A stretch of 64,000 bases of DNA from Sphingobium sp. CR2-8 (GTDB taxonomy: Bacteria; Pseudomonadota; Alphaproteobacteria; Sphingomonadales; Sphingomonadaceae). The stretch spans positions 498,501 to 562,500 of the forward strand of contig NZ_JAYKZY010000002.1 of the NCBI RefSeq assembly GCF_035818615.1, written 5' to 3'. Position numbers and translations under genes: made by a program. This document shows positions 20,383-29,495 of the stretch, in pieces. Under the pieces are notes generated by a model. It worked only from the letters and a program-made list of their open reading frames with translations, ran no database searches and was not told the origin of the DNA. Position 1 is the first letter of the stretch. Each line of letters begins with the position of its first letter.

Positions 20383-20416
20383 GAAAGGGCGCCGCCGTCA
20401 CCGGCTGCGCCCTTTC
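20383..20416. terminator. Bidirectional terminator between convergent genes
   Basis: GAAAGGGCGC and GCGCCCTTTC arms (10 bp) around a 14-base loop. It is A-rich on one side and T-rich on the other, so it can end both the acyltransferase gene and the CsgG-like gene. Confidence 0.65.
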
Positions 20417-20435
20417 CATTCGATAGATTTGCGCC

Positions 20436-21206
20436 TTATTGCGCGACGGGCGCCGCAGCGGCCGCGTTGGCAGGCAGGCCGCCCATCTGCGTGACCATCT
20501 TGGTATAGGCGTCGAGATAGGCGAGCACGATCACCTGGCCGATATCGGTATTCTGATATCCGCCGCCGCCGACCGCCGCCAGGCCGCCCATCCAGCCCAG
20601 GCCGCCGCCGCCGCCGAAGCTGAGGTCCGACTTGCGAAAATAGCCCTCGGCCATGACCTCTTCCTCGGTCGTCCGCGCGTTCACGACCGACAGCATGACA
20701 TTGGCCTCGCTCTTCTTGATCGAGATGCCGCCTGCCAGCGCGCCCAGCGTCCGCCCGCCCAGGAAGCCGCCGACCAGACCGCCGATGGCGTTGCCGCCGC
20801 TATTTTTGTTGGTCGTCACGATATCGGGCTGGATGAAATAGTCGGCCGCCTTGACCTGACCCTTGCCCAGGTTCGATCCGGCCTGCAATTCGCCCGAATC
20901 CGCCATGGCGCGTTCCATGTTGCGGCTCGCCATCGAACGGCCCCGATTGACGATGCCGAAGCAGCCGGACTGCTGGACGAACAATTTGATGATCGCTTCG
21001 GGGCTGCCCAGATTGAGTTCGCGCCACCACTGATTGTCCGGCTCCACGATCGCGACGGTGCCCAGCCGCTTGGTGCAGCGCGGGATTTCCATCTGCTTCT
21101 TGGTCTGGGCCTGACGGCCCGACGATCCCTTGTCCGCGGCCATCGCCTGCGGCGCGACCAGCGTCAGGCAGACCATGGCTGCGGTCAGCTTTTTCAATCC
21201 ACGCAT
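20436..21206 (-). CDS. CsgG/HfaB-family secreted protein
   Basis: 256 aa. The N-terminus (MRGLKKLTAAMVCLTLVAPQ followed by AMAADKG) is a cleavable signal peptide without a lipobox. The mature part has the CsgG/HfaB pattern: RLGTVAIVEPDN, a predicted helix with FVQQSGCFGIVNRGRSMA, AADYFIQPDI, a glycine-rich turn (GGLVGGFLGG) and a C-terminal strand-rich half. Relatives help assemble curli or holdfast material. No curli or holdfast genes are next to it, so the role is open. Start chosen at the ATG before the signal peptide; in-frame sequence upstream is noncoding. Confidence 0.75.
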   Translation of the reverse strand: MRGLKKLTAAMVCLTLVAPQAMAADKGSSGRQAQTKKQMEIPRCTKRLGTVAIVEPDNQWWRELNLGSPEAIIKLFVQQSGCFGIVNRGRSMASRNMERAMADSGELQAGSNLGKGQVKAADYFIQPDIVTTNKNSGGNAIGGLVGGFLGGRTLGALAGGISIKKSEANVMLSVVNARTTEEEVMAEGYFRKSDLSFGGGGGLGWMGGLAAVGGGGYQNTDIGQVIVLAYLDAYTKMVTQMGGLPANAAAAAPVAQ

Positions 21207-21383
21207 GTCAAGAACCCCGTTTGTTGCTTGATGTTGAGATATGTTGCCCCGTTCCTGCGAACGCCTATCACAAGCCGGGGTCGCTTCCAAGCAAAGCCAC
21301 GTCAGGATGACGGCCTTTGTCATCCTGTGTGCGCGCTGCGCGATCCTGCTGACAGCGCATGAAATCACTGCTATCGGCGCGCG

Positions 21384-23192
21384 ATGACCGACCTCAGCCA
21401 TATCCGCAATTTTTCCATCATCGCCCATATCGACCATGGCAAATCGACGCTGGCCGACCGCCTGATCCAGCGGACGGGCGGCCTGACGGACCGTGAGATG
21501 AGCGCGCAGGTGCTCGACAATATGGATATCGAGAAGGAGCGGGGCATCACGATCAAGGCGCAGACGGTGCGCCTCGACTATGTCGCGAAAAATGGCGAGA
21601 CCTATGAGCTGAACCTCATGGACACGCCGGGCCATGTCGACTTCGCCTATGAGGTGTCGCGCAGCCTGGCCGCGTGCGAGGGCGCGCTGCTGGTCGTGGA
21701 CGCAGCGCAGGGCGTGGAGGCGCAGACCCTGGCCAACGTCTATCAGTCGATCGAGCATGATCATGAGATCGTGCCGGTCCTCAACAAGATCGACCTGCCT
21801 GCCGCCGAGCCGGAAAAGGTGCGCGCGGAAATCGAGGAAGTGATCGGCCTGGACGCCTCCGAAGCCGTGCTGGCCAGCGCGAAATCGGGCATCGGCATCG
21901 ACGATATCCTCGAAGCCATCGTGAAAAAGATCCCCCCGCCCAAGGGCGACCGCGACGCCCCGCTGGAAGCGATGCTGGTCGACAGCTGGTACGACCCCTA
22001 TCTGGGCGTCGTCATTCTGGTGCGGGTGATGAACGGGGTCATCAAGAAGGGCCAGAACGTCAAGTTCATGATCGGCGGCACCGAGCATCTGGTCGACCGC
22101 GTCGGCTGCATGCGGCCCAAGATCGAGCAATTGCCCGAACTGGGGCCGGGCGAGATCGGCTTCATCACCGCCCAGATCAAGGATATCAGCCAGACACGCG
22201 TCGGCGACACCATCACCACCGTCAAGAATCCGGCGGCCAAGCCGTTGCCGGGCTTCAAGGAAGTCCAGCCGGTTGTGTTCTGCGGCCTCTTCCCGGTCGA
22301 TGCCAATGATTTCGACAAGCTGCGCGATTCGATCAGCAAGCTGCGCCTGAACGACGCCAGCTTCTCCTTCGAGATGGAGAGCAGCGCGGCGCTGGGCTTT
22401 GGCTTCCGCTGCGGGTTCTTAGGGTTGCTCCATCTGGAGATCATCCAGGAGCGGCTGACCCGCGAATATGATCTCGACCTCATCACCACCGCCCCGTCGG
22501 TGGTCTACAAGATCCAGCTGACCTACGGCGCGGGCGAGATCGAACTGCACAATCCGGCCGACATGCCCGATCCCACCAAGATCGACGAGATCGAGGAACC
22601 GTGGATCGAGGCGATCATCTACTGCCCCGACGAGTATCTCGGTTCGATCCTTAAGCTCTGCCAGGACCGGCGCGGCATCCAGAAGAATCTGACCTATGTG
22701 GGCGGCCGCGCGCAGGTGACCTACGAACTGCCGCTCAACGAAGTGGTGTTCGACTTTTACGATCGGTTGAAGTCCATCAGCCGCGGCTATGCCAGCTTCG
22801 ACTATCACCAGATCGGCTATCGCGAGGGCGACCTCGTTAAGATGAGCATCATGGTCAACAGCGAGCCGGTCGATGCGCTCAGCATGATCGTCCATCGCGG
22901 CACCGCCGAATTGCGCGGACGCGGCATGTGCGAGCGTCTGAAAGACCTCATCCCCCGCCATCTGTTCAAGATCCCGATCCAGGCGGCGATCGGCGGCAAG
23001 GTGATCGCGCGCGAGACGATCGCGGCGATGCGCAAGGATGTGACCGCCAAATGCTATGGCGGCGACATCAGCCGCAAGAAGAAGCTGCTCGACAAGCAGA
23101 AGGAAGGCAAGAAGCGGATGCGCGAATATGGCAGCGTCCAGATTCCGCAGGAAGCCTTCATCGCCGCGCTGCGCATGGGCGACGAGAGCTGA
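21384..23192 (+). CDS. lepA: Elongation factor 4 (back-translocating GTPase LepA)
   Basis: Ribosome-associated GTPase, 602 aa, normal length. The GTPase motifs are [32 protein letters not shown] and NKIDLP. The LepA-specific C-terminus ([20 protein letters not shown]) is intact. It is divergent from the CsgG-like gene, with 177 bases between them. The next gene starts four bases after its stop, so the two probably share a transcript. Confidence 0.98.
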   Translation: MTDLSHIRNFSIIAHIDHGKSTLADRLIQRTGGLTDREMSAQVLDNMDIEKERGITIKAQTVRLDYVAKNGETYELNLMDTPGHVDFAYEVSRSLAACEGALLVVDAAQGVEAQTLANVYQSIEHDHEIVPVLNKIDLPAAEPEKVRAEIEEVIGLDASEAVLASAKSGIGIDDILEAIVKKIPPPKGDRDAPLEAMLVDSWYDPYLGVVILVRVMNGVIKKGQNVKFMIGGTEHLVDRVGCMRPKIEQLPELGPGEIGFITAQIKDISQTRVGDTITTVKNPAAKPLPGFKEVQPVVFCGLFPVDANDFDKLRDSISKLRLNDASFSFEMESSAALGFGFRCGFLGLLHLEIIQERLTREYDLDLITTAPSVVYKIQLTYGAGEIELHNPADMPDPTKIDEIEEPWIEAIIYCPDEYLGSILKLCQDRRGIQKNLTYVGGRAQVTYELPLNEVVFDFYDRLKSISRGYASFDYHQIGYREGDLVKMSIMVNSEPVDALSMIVHRGTAELRGRGMCERLKDLIPRHLFKIPIQAAIGGKVIARETIAAMRKDVTAKCYGGDISRKKKLLDKQKEGKKRMREYGSVQIPQEAFIAALRMGDES

Positions 23193-23196
23193 TCCG

Positions 23197-23673
23197 ATGC
23201 GCGACCGCTACGCAGAGCTTGCGGGGCAGGTCGCACGGATAGAGCGGGCCGCGGCGTTTCTGGCGAACGGCATGTCGCTGGGCCTCTGCCCCAATGCCGC
23301 GGACCGCAGGCGCGACGCCATGCCTGCCAAATTGTTCGGCAACGGCCTGCGCGAACTGGACCTGTTCCTGACCGACCTGATCGTGGAAGCAGGCCGGGTC
23401 GACCGACTGGGCGCAGCGGCGGGGGGCGATCCCGGCATCCATCCGGGTCGCCGCATCTACAGCGCGGCCGAAGCGTGGCGACGCACCGGTCCGCAACTCG
23501 GGCTGGCGGCGGAAACACGCATCAGACTGCGTGAAATGCGCGCGTCGCAGAACCGGCAATGTTTCGGAAGGCTGCGAGGAGAGGGCGCCGAAGCCGCCCT
23601 GCAAAGGGCGTGCGCCGATTATGCGAAGCTGGCGGGCGACATATTGGCGGCGGTGAAGGCGCGGGCGGGCTAG
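23197..23673 (+). CDS. Hypothetical protein downstream of lepA
   Basis: 158 aa, soluble, mostly helical by composition, with no signal peptide or membrane segment. I do not recognise a family. It starts MRDRYAELAGQVARIERAAA only four bases after lepA. Notable stretches are LFGNGLRELDLFLTDLIVEA and RRIYSAAEAWRRTGPQLGLA. A role linked to lepA is possible but only from position. Confidence 0.7.
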   Translation: MRDRYAELAGQVARIERAAAFLANGMSLGLCPNAADRRRDAMPAKLFGNGLRELDLFLTDLIVEAGRVDRLGAAAGGDPGIHPGRRIYSAAEAWRRTGPQLGLAAETRIRLREMRASQNRQCFGRLRGEGAEAALQRACADYAKLAGDILAAVKARAG

Positions 23674-23704
23674 CCCGGTTTCCGACAGCCCCGGTTTCCG
23701 ACAG
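23674..23704. repeat. Tandem duplication of a 16-base unit
   Basis: CCCGGTTTCCGACAG occurs at 23674-23688 and again at 23690-23704, starting in the stop region of the preceding gene. Two copies only; probably a local slippage product. Confidence 0.7.
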
Positions 23705-23799
23705 GCAGGAAGACCGGCGACAGGGATGGCATAGGCCATCGCCGCATGGGACGGAAGGCCGACAGTCGCCCGAAGCCGTATCGATCTCAAGGACCTGCC

Positions 23800-24915
23800 A
23801 TGCGCCCCTGGACACGCCCGCCTCTACATCCTTCTATGACGCGCGTGGCCATCATGGCGACGTTGATCGCATGTGGCAGTATCGGCGATGCGAACGCTCA
23901 AACCCAAAGCGTCGCGGCGGACAGCAACGGCGTCATCACCGCCCATGGCGTGAAGGTGCCGCCCTCCGATCTTCTCAGCGCTCCGGCCCGGTCGCAGATC
24001 GAACAGAAGCTGGCGCGTGCCACGCCTTCGGCCACATCCGCGCCCAGCCTGTCGGCCACGCGCGCCCTGTCCGACGCTTTCCTCCAATCCGTCGTCGATA
24101 AATGGCAGCGGCTCCATCCCGCCACCATCCGTTCGCTAACGATGAACGGGGTCAAGGTCGACGAGATCATACCCACGCAAGGGATCGCTCCGGAAAATGC
24201 CCATCGTGTCCTCATCAACCTGCATGGCGGCGGCTTCTTCACCGGATCGGGCGCAGGCGGGCAGGCCGAAGCTCTGCCGCTGGCCGGGCAAGGCCGGATA
24301 AAGGTCATCGCGATCGATTACAGGCTGGCGCCGGAACATCGCTTCCCGGCCGCCAGCCAGGATGTGGCGCAGGTGTATCGCAAGCTGCTGGAAAACTATA
24401 AGCCTGAGAATATCGGTCTATATGGATGTTCCGCCGGCGGCGCGCTGGTGGCGCAATCCCTGGCATGGTTTCAGAAACATGCGCTGCCGCGGCTCGGCGC
24501 TGCGGGCATCTTCTGCGCGGGCGCGATGCCGACCTTCTGGTATGGCGGCGATTCGTCGGCCGTTGCGCCGATGTTGAACGGACGGATCGCCCCGACGCCC
24601 GAACAGAGGGACGCAAGTCCGGGCCATGCCTATCTCGCCGGCACCGACCCGCATGATCCACTCGTGACGCCGGGCCTTTTCCCCGATGTCCTGGCGCAAT
24701 TTCCGCCCACGCTGCTCGTCACCGGCACGCGCGACACCGCCATGAGCAACGTGCTGGTCACGAATGTCGCCCTGCTCAAGGCCGGGGTGGATACGCAATT
24801 GCTGGTCCTAGAAGGGACGGGCCATGGTGAGTTCAACACGATGGTCGATACCCCCGAAACGGCCGATGCCTATGCCATCATCTGGCAATTTTTCGATCGG
24901 CATCTGGGACGCTGA
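23800..24915 (+). CDS. Exported alpha/beta hydrolase (HSL-like, HGGG type)
   Basis: Predicted carboxylesterase or lipase-type hydrolase, 371 aa. The oxyanion motif HGGG (142-145), nucleophile Ser211 in GCSAGG, Asp312 in GTRDTA and His342 in GTGHGEF form a complete triad of the hormone-sensitive-lipase family. An N-terminal hydrophobic stretch ending ANAQ near residue 34 looks like a signal peptide. AAGGA six bases upstream supports ATG 23800; 23836 is an alternative. The substrate is unknown. Confidence 0.85.
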   Translation: MRPWTRPPLHPSMTRVAIMATLIACGSIGDANAQTQSVAADSNGVITAHGVKVPPSDLLSAPARSQIEQKLARATPSATSAPSLSATRALSDAFLQSVVDKWQRLHPATIRSLTMNGVKVDEIIPTQGIAPENAHRVLINLHGGGFFTGSGAGGQAEALPLAGQGRIKVIAIDYRLAPEHRFPAASQDVAQVYRKLLENYKPENIGLYGCSAGGALVAQSLAWFQKHALPRLGAAGIFCAGAMPTFWYGGDSSAVAPMLNGRIAPTPEQRDASPGHAYLAGTDPHDPLVTPGLFPDVLAQFPPTLLVTGTRDTAMSNVLVTNVALLKAGVDTQLLVLEGTGHGEFNTMVDTPETADAYAIIWQFFDRHLGR

Positions 24916-25039
24916 CCCTGGCCGGATTCCATCGGCAGCCGTTTCGCCAACCGATTGATCTGCATCAGGAACCGGGCGTGCGCCTTGACGGCTGGGCCGG
25001 GCCATGGTCAAGTCGGCATGCTGGTGCGAGGGAGACGGC

Positions 25040-25426
25040 GTGAGCGACATCTGGTTGTATGACGAACATCCCGCCATGTTCCGGGCGCATCCTATGCTGT
25101 TCCTGCTGCTGCTCGTGTCGGTGGTGGGCATCGTCGGGATCGCGATCTGGTGGGTGCTGCACAAGGGCGAACGGCTGGCGCTGAGCGAGCGGGAAGTCTT
25201 GTTGGAACGCGGATTGCTGGCCAAGCAGCGGACGGAGGTCGCGCTGACCAGCATCCGGTCGGTGCGCATCACCCAAAGTCTGGGCCAGCGCATCTTCGGT
25301 GTCGGCCATGTCGAACTGTTCAGCGCGGGCGACATCGCCGAAATCGCGATCAAGAACATGCCGCGGCCCGATCGCATCCGCGCGATCGCCGCCGCGCGCA
25401 ACCTCGACCTATTGCCGCAAAGATAG
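25040..25426 (+). CDS. Membrane protein with bacterial PH (bPH2-type) domain
   Basis: 128 aa from GTG 25040, which follows a good GAGGGAGA site; an ATG 36 bases upstream is an alternative. It has one or two hydrophobic segments near residues 15-42 (MLFLLLLVSVVGIVGIAIWW), then a PH-like domain with ERGLLAKQRTEVALTSIRSV and GVGHVELFSAG, typical of the YdbT/bPH2 group. Function of these domains in bacteria is poorly defined. Confidence 0.7.
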   Translation: MSDIWLYDEHPAMFRAHPMLFLLLLVSVVGIVGIAIWWVLHKGERLALSEREVLLERGLLAKQRTEVALTSIRSVRITQSLGQRIFGVGHVELFSAGDIAEIAIKNMPRPDRIRAIAAARNLDLLPQR

Positions 25427-25573
25427 ACAATTTCGACCAGCCCCTTGACTTGGACCGATTTATTTCAACGATAGGTGACTGAATAAGAGGCCGCAGAGCC
25501 TTGTATTGCAAGAGGACGCCATGTCAGGAACGTCCGTCCGCAAAGGTGTGGGCGGCGCTAAAAGGGGTCGTCC

Positions 25574-26275
25574 ATGGTGGGCTTGCGCGTGATGCCGTCT
25601 TTGACGGACCTGACAGCCGAACAGCGGGCCGATATCCGCCAGGCATGCGGGTTCGCCTGTGTGCGGTGCGGCGTTACCATCTATCGCTATCTGGGCTTGC
25701 CCGATGCGGCGGGAGCGACCCTGCTCTGTCCGACCTGCCATGGTCTGGTGGAGGAAGGACGGCTGACCGCGACGCAGGTGCACAGCTTCCATGCCAATCC
25801 CGTGGTGCGGCAGCGTCACTTCGCGCGCGACCGGCTGCCTTTCTCGGCGGAATTGCCGCAACTGATCGTCGGCGGATCCCGCCTGCTGCGCGACACGCCG
25901 ATCCCGATCACGCTGGAAGGGGAGCCGATCCTCATCTTCGCGCCGCCGCGCCGGACCAACGGCGCGACCCGTATCAGCGTGCGGCTGGGGTCGCCCGAAG
26001 GGCAGGCGACGCAGGTCATCGACGGCAACGAATGGAAACCGACCGATGGCAGCTGGCATTTCCTGCTGCGCGGGGACCGCTACAGCATGATGGCGGCGCG
26101 CGGGGACGGACTGGCGGTGCTGCGCGTCGTCGCGCGCAATCGGATCGCGGTGGAGCATCTGCGCACCACCATCAATGGTCGGCGGCTGGAAGTGACGCCA
26201 GACTGGCTGGAGATCGACGGCAAGCGCCATGTCGACCGGATCGGCAGCGGGACGTTGATCGGCCTGGAACTTTAG
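25574..26275 (+). CDS. HNH-like zinc-finger protein, probably non-catalytic
   Basis: 233 aa. The N-terminal third resembles an HNH nuclease finger: CGFACVRCGVTIYRYLGL, then LLCPTCHGLVEEGRLT. Four cysteines and a following His are present, but the first catalytic His, which I would expect about where RYL stands, is missing. The rest (about 80-233) is a beta-rich region with no family I can name. AAGGGG seven bases upstream supports the start. It converges with the GDYXXLXY gene, overlapping its end by four bases. Confidence 0.6.
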   Translation: MVGLRVMPSLTDLTAEQRADIRQACGFACVRCGVTIYRYLGLPDAAGATLLCPTCHGLVEEGRLTATQVHSFHANPVVRQRHFARDRLPFSAELPQLIVGGSRLLRDTPIPITLEGEPILIFAPPRRTNGATRISVRLGSPEGQATQVIDGNEWKPTDGSWHFLLRGDRYSMMAARGDGLAVLRVVARNRIAVEHLRTTINGRRLEVTPDWLEIDGKRHVDRIGSGTLIGLEL

Positions 26276-26814
26276 GGCAGGCGCCGCCGCCGAAATTCCA
26301 GCGCGACCGGCCGCATGACGCCATCGGCGCGTACCCGGACGCGAACCAGCCCTTGCAGATGCGGATCGGCCAGCTTGCGCGACAGGGCAATCGCCTGCCC
26401 CTGAGACGCATAGAAAATGCCGCTATTCAGGCCGCGAACTTCGCGCCGCGCGCCCATCGTCGCGCGCAGGATGACAGCACACTTTTGTGCCGCTGCCGGA
26501 TCGGGACGACCCGCAGGCTGGGCCAGCGGCCGGACCGACCGGATATGTGGCGCGGTGCCGACGACGCACAAGGCGTCGGCACCGCCGACATCACCCTGCG
26601 GTTCCCCGTCGCGCGCCGGTGGTGTCGGCCAGGCATAGCGATATTGCACATAATGGCCGCGCAACAGGTCGCGTGGATCATAGCCCTCTATCGGGATCAG
26701 CCAGTCCTGCCCCTGCTGTGCCTGCCGATATGTCGTCGCCCAGCTCGCAGCCAGCAGCACGAGCGGCAAGAGCAGCGCCACGGCAAGCAACAGGCGATGG
26801 CGCGCGGGCGTCAT
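26272..26814 (-). CDS. GDYXXLXY-type membrane-anchored protein
   Basis: 180 aa, one N-terminal membrane helix (LLLAVALLLPLVLLAASW) and a periplasmic domain. The family motif appears as RDLLRGHYVQYRY, with His where Asp is usual. Proteins of this family are typically encoded beside a DUF2157 membrane protein, as here (four-base overlap). Function unknown. Confidence 0.75.
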   Translation of the reverse strand: MTPARHRLLLAVALLLPLVLLAASWATTYRQAQQGQDWLIPIEGYDPRDLLRGHYVQYRYAWPTPPARDGEPQGDVGGADALCVVGTAPHIRSVRPLAQPAGRPDPAAAQKCAVILRATMGARREVRGLNSGIFYASQGQAIALSRKLADPHLQGLVRVRVRADGVMRPVALEFRRRRLP

Positions 26815-27965
26815 GCGACACCGGCCCGCGTCGGGGCATAGCGCTTCGATATCCGGATCGATGCCCAGGCGACTGCCATGGCGAACAGGCCGGACAGGAT
26901 CAGGCCCACGCCACTGCCCAGCAGGTCGTCATTCAGTTCGAAGCTCAGGATGATGATGCGCAGCGCGACCAGCGCCACCGCCGCCTGGAAGATGCGCCGC
27001 CAGTGCGCATGGATCGCTGCAGCGGCGACGGCACCCCACAAGGCGAGGAAGAACAGCGTGGCGGTCGCGGTGCGGGCCGTGTCATGCAAGGCGGGAAGCA
27101 GCATCTGGCCCATATGTAGCGCCGCCGCGACCACAAGCAGCGCGGCCGTCGCCCGCCCGGACGCCGTGCGTCGCGCATGGGCGATGGCGGCCGCCGCGCC
27201 GATCATGGCGATGCTCTGCAGGGCGATGCTGCCCGACAGGACGCCGGCATGGCCGTCCCAGCCCAATATCAGCATGAAGAGACTGATAGCGGCGAAGATA
27301 GTGGCGAGCGCGATCTGTTCGAGCAGTCTCCAGAAATCGGGTCGATCGCTCACGCCCCGCATCAGCGCGGCGCAACCGGCGACGGCCATGGGTGGGCAGG
27401 CGATCAGGCCCCAGTACAGCGCGGGATATACCGGCTCCGTCCGACCGAAGGTCCACAGATGCCCATAGTCGTCGGCATGCGCCCAGGCGGTGCCAAAAAG
27501 GCCCACCATCCACAGCGCCGCGACCGGCCAGCCGCGGCCGAACAGCAGCAACAAAGGCGAAAAGAGCAACAGCCAGGCAAGCAGCGGCTGCCACAGCGGC
27601 GAACTGGTCTGATATACCTGCCCGATATGCCCGAAGAAGGTCAGGCCCAGCACCGCCGCAACGAACAGCAGGGCGTCGCTGGCCTGATCGTGCAACCCGC
27701 CCTTGGGCAATCGCCACCAAATCAGCGCGGCAAGAGCGGCCATCAGTAGCATATGGATGGCGAGGCGGGTTTCGCCAGGGATCGCATCCCAGTTCGCCGC
27801 GATTAGAGACACCAGCCCCAGGCCGATCGCCAGCGCGCCCAGTCCCACGATCGCCCAGACGCCGATCGGGCGGGCATGCGCGTTTTCCCACGCGCTGATG
27901 CGACTGGCGGTGTCGGCGTCGATCAATCCCGCCGCCTGCCACGCCCTGAGTTTCCGCTCCGACAT
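26811..27965 (-). CDS. DUF2157 domain membrane protein
   Basis: 384 aa. The N-terminal cytosolic part (MSERKLRAWQAAGLIDADTA) with the helix-turn pattern of DUF2157 is followed by about eleven hydrophobic segments. It overlaps the GDYXXLXY gene by four bases, so the two are translationally coupled and probably act together in the envelope. Biochemical role unknown. Confidence 0.8.
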   Translation of the reverse strand: MSERKLRAWQAAGLIDADTASRISAWENAHARPIGVWAIVGLGALAIGLGLVSLIAANWDAIPGETRLAIHMLLMAALAALIWWRLPKGGLHDQASDALLFVAAVLGLTFFGHIGQVYQTSSPLWQPLLAWLLLFSPLLLLFGRGWPVAALWMVGLFGTAWAHADDYGHLWTFGRTEPVYPALYWGLIACPPMAVAGCAALMRGVSDRPDFWRLLEQIALATIFAAISLFMLILGWDGHAGVLSGSIALQSIAMIGAAAAIAHARRTASGRATAALLVVAAALHMGQMLLPALHDTARTATATLFFLALWGAVAAAAIHAHWRRIFQAAVALVALRIIILSFELNDDLLGSGVGLILSGLFAMAVAWASIRISKRYAPTRAGVA

Positions 27966-28089
27966 GGGGGAACACTAGCCCGGCGGGCGCGAAGGGCAAT
28001 GGGATTGTTCGGGCGGCGCGAGCAGGCTGGTGGAAGCGCATGACGAAATCATGGGCAAAGACAGGCTCGGGGATGATAGATGTCGCCGG

Positions 28090-29064
28090 ATGAGCAAAAG
28101 GCATGACATCGCTATCGGGACTGGCCACGACAAGCATCTGGTCGGTATCCTATGCGGCGCAGGCGCAGGTGGGCTGTGGGGCCTGGTCTTACTCGCCCCG
28201 GCGCTGGTGCGGGATTTCCGGCCGATCGACCTCGCCGTCGGGCGCTACCTTGCCTATGGCCTGATGTCGGGCCTGCTGATCGTCCCGCGCTGGCGCGCCT
28301 TGGTGGCCGGGCTGGATGCTGCTGCCTGGTGGGCGCTCGGCTGGCTCGGGCTGACGGGCAATCTCCTTTATTATGTGCTGCTTGCCACCGCGGTGCAGAT
28401 GGGCGGCATCGCCATAACCTCCTTGGTGATCGGTTTCCTGCCGGTCGCCGTTACGATCATCGGCAGCCGCGACCATGGGGCCTTGCCGCTGCGACGGCTC
28501 GCGCCGTCGCTCCTGCTGTGCGTGGCCGGGTCGCTCTGCGTCGGCTGGCAGGCGGTGGGTGTGCCGGATGGCAGGGCGGTCGGCCCGCAGCTTGTCGGTT
28601 TGGCCTGCGCGGTCGGGGCGCTGCTATCCTGGACCGCCTTCGCCGTGGGCAACAGCCGCTGGCTGGTCCGCCTGAAACATGTCTCCGCGCCGGACTGGAA
28701 TCTGGCGATCGGCCTTATGGCCGGCGCGCAGGCGCTTCTCCTGTCGCCGGGCTTGTTATGGATGGGCGTGGCGCATCATGATGCGGACGCGTGGATATTG
28801 TTTACAACTGTCTCTATCGGTGTCGCACTGTTCGCCTCGATCGTCGGTAACGCCCTGTGGAACCGGGCGTGTCGGCTGCTGCCGCTGACCATGGTGGGGC
28901 AGATGATCCTGTTCGAAACCGGTTTCGCGCTGCTCTACGCGTTCGCGTGGGAGCGCCGTCTGCCCACGGGACTGGAAAGCGGCGCCTTCCTCCTGGTCGT
29001 GCTGAGCGTCATCAGTTGCATCGCCGCGCATCGCCGCCCGCTTGAAGGGGCCGCGATCCCCTGA
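28090..29064 (+). CDS. EamA/DMT-superfamily transporter
   Basis: Ten-segment integral membrane protein of the drug/metabolite transporter type, 324 aa from ATG 28090 (MSKRHDIAIG); ATGs at 28030 and 28051 are weaker. Two internally similar halves can be seen, each with about five hydrophobic segments. Substrate unknown; relatives export amino acids or metabolites. Confidence 0.75.
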   Translation: MSKRHDIAIGTGHDKHLVGILCGAGAGGLWGLVLLAPALVRDFRPIDLAVGRYLAYGLMSGLLIVPRWRALVAGLDAAAWWALGWLGLTGNLLYYVLLATAVQMGGIAITSLVIGFLPVAVTIIGSRDHGALPLRRLAPSLLLCVAGSLCVGWQAVGVPDGRAVGPQLVGLACAVGALLSWTAFAVGNSRWLVRLKHVSAPDWNLAIGLMAGAQALLLSPGLLWMGVAHHDADAWILFTTVSIGVALFASIVGNALWNRACRLLPLTMVGQMILFETGFALLYAFAWERRLPTGLESGAFLLVVLSVISCIAAHRRPLEGAAIP

Positions 29065-29108
29065 TTGCGCGCTTTCCCCTTTGGCGGAATCGCTATAGGG
29101 CGGGTTTC

Positions 29109-29495
29109 ATGACCAATATCTTTCTCGTGATGGGCGGCGGCGCCGTGGGTGCCGCCTTGCGCTATCAATTGGGGCGTTTCGTCGGGCAGATGACGCCCGG
29201 CACGGCCTGGCCCTGGGGCACCTTCGCTGCCAATCTGATCGGCGGGTTCGCCATGGGGCTGCTGGCCGGATGGCTGGCGCGCGGTACGACTGTAGCGGGC
29301 GAACCGATCCGGCTGTTGCTGGGCGTGGGCGTGCTGGGCGGCTTCACCACCTTTTCCGCCTTCAGCCTGGAAACCCTGCTGATGATCCAGCGCGGCGACA
29401 TCGCTTTGGCGAGCGGCTATGCGCTGGCGTCGGTGGTCGGCGCAGTTGCGGCACTGGCGCTGGGCCTCACGGTCATGCGGAGTGTCACGGCGTGA
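29109..29495 (+). CDS. crcB: Fluoride exporter CrcB (Fluc)
   Basis: Small dual-topology fluoride channel, 128 aa, four membrane helices. MGGGAVGAALRYQLGRFVG and GTFAANLIGGFAMGLLAG, including the conserved Asn, and GGFTTFSAFSLETLLM are family signatures. No fluoride riboswitch was found in the short upstream region. Its TGA overlaps the GTG of the next gene (GTGA), starting a tight gene run. Confidence 0.93.
   Translation: MTNIFLVMGGGAVGAALRYQLGRFVGQMTPGTAWPWGTFAANLIGGFAMGLLAGWLARGTTVAGEPIRLLLGVGVLGGFTTFSAFSLETLLMIQRGDIALASGYALASVVGAVAALALGLTVMRSVTA

Noticed and set aside
29065..29108. Fluoride riboswitch before crcB
   Set aside because: The gap is only 44 bases and shows neither the conserved core nor the pseudoknot.
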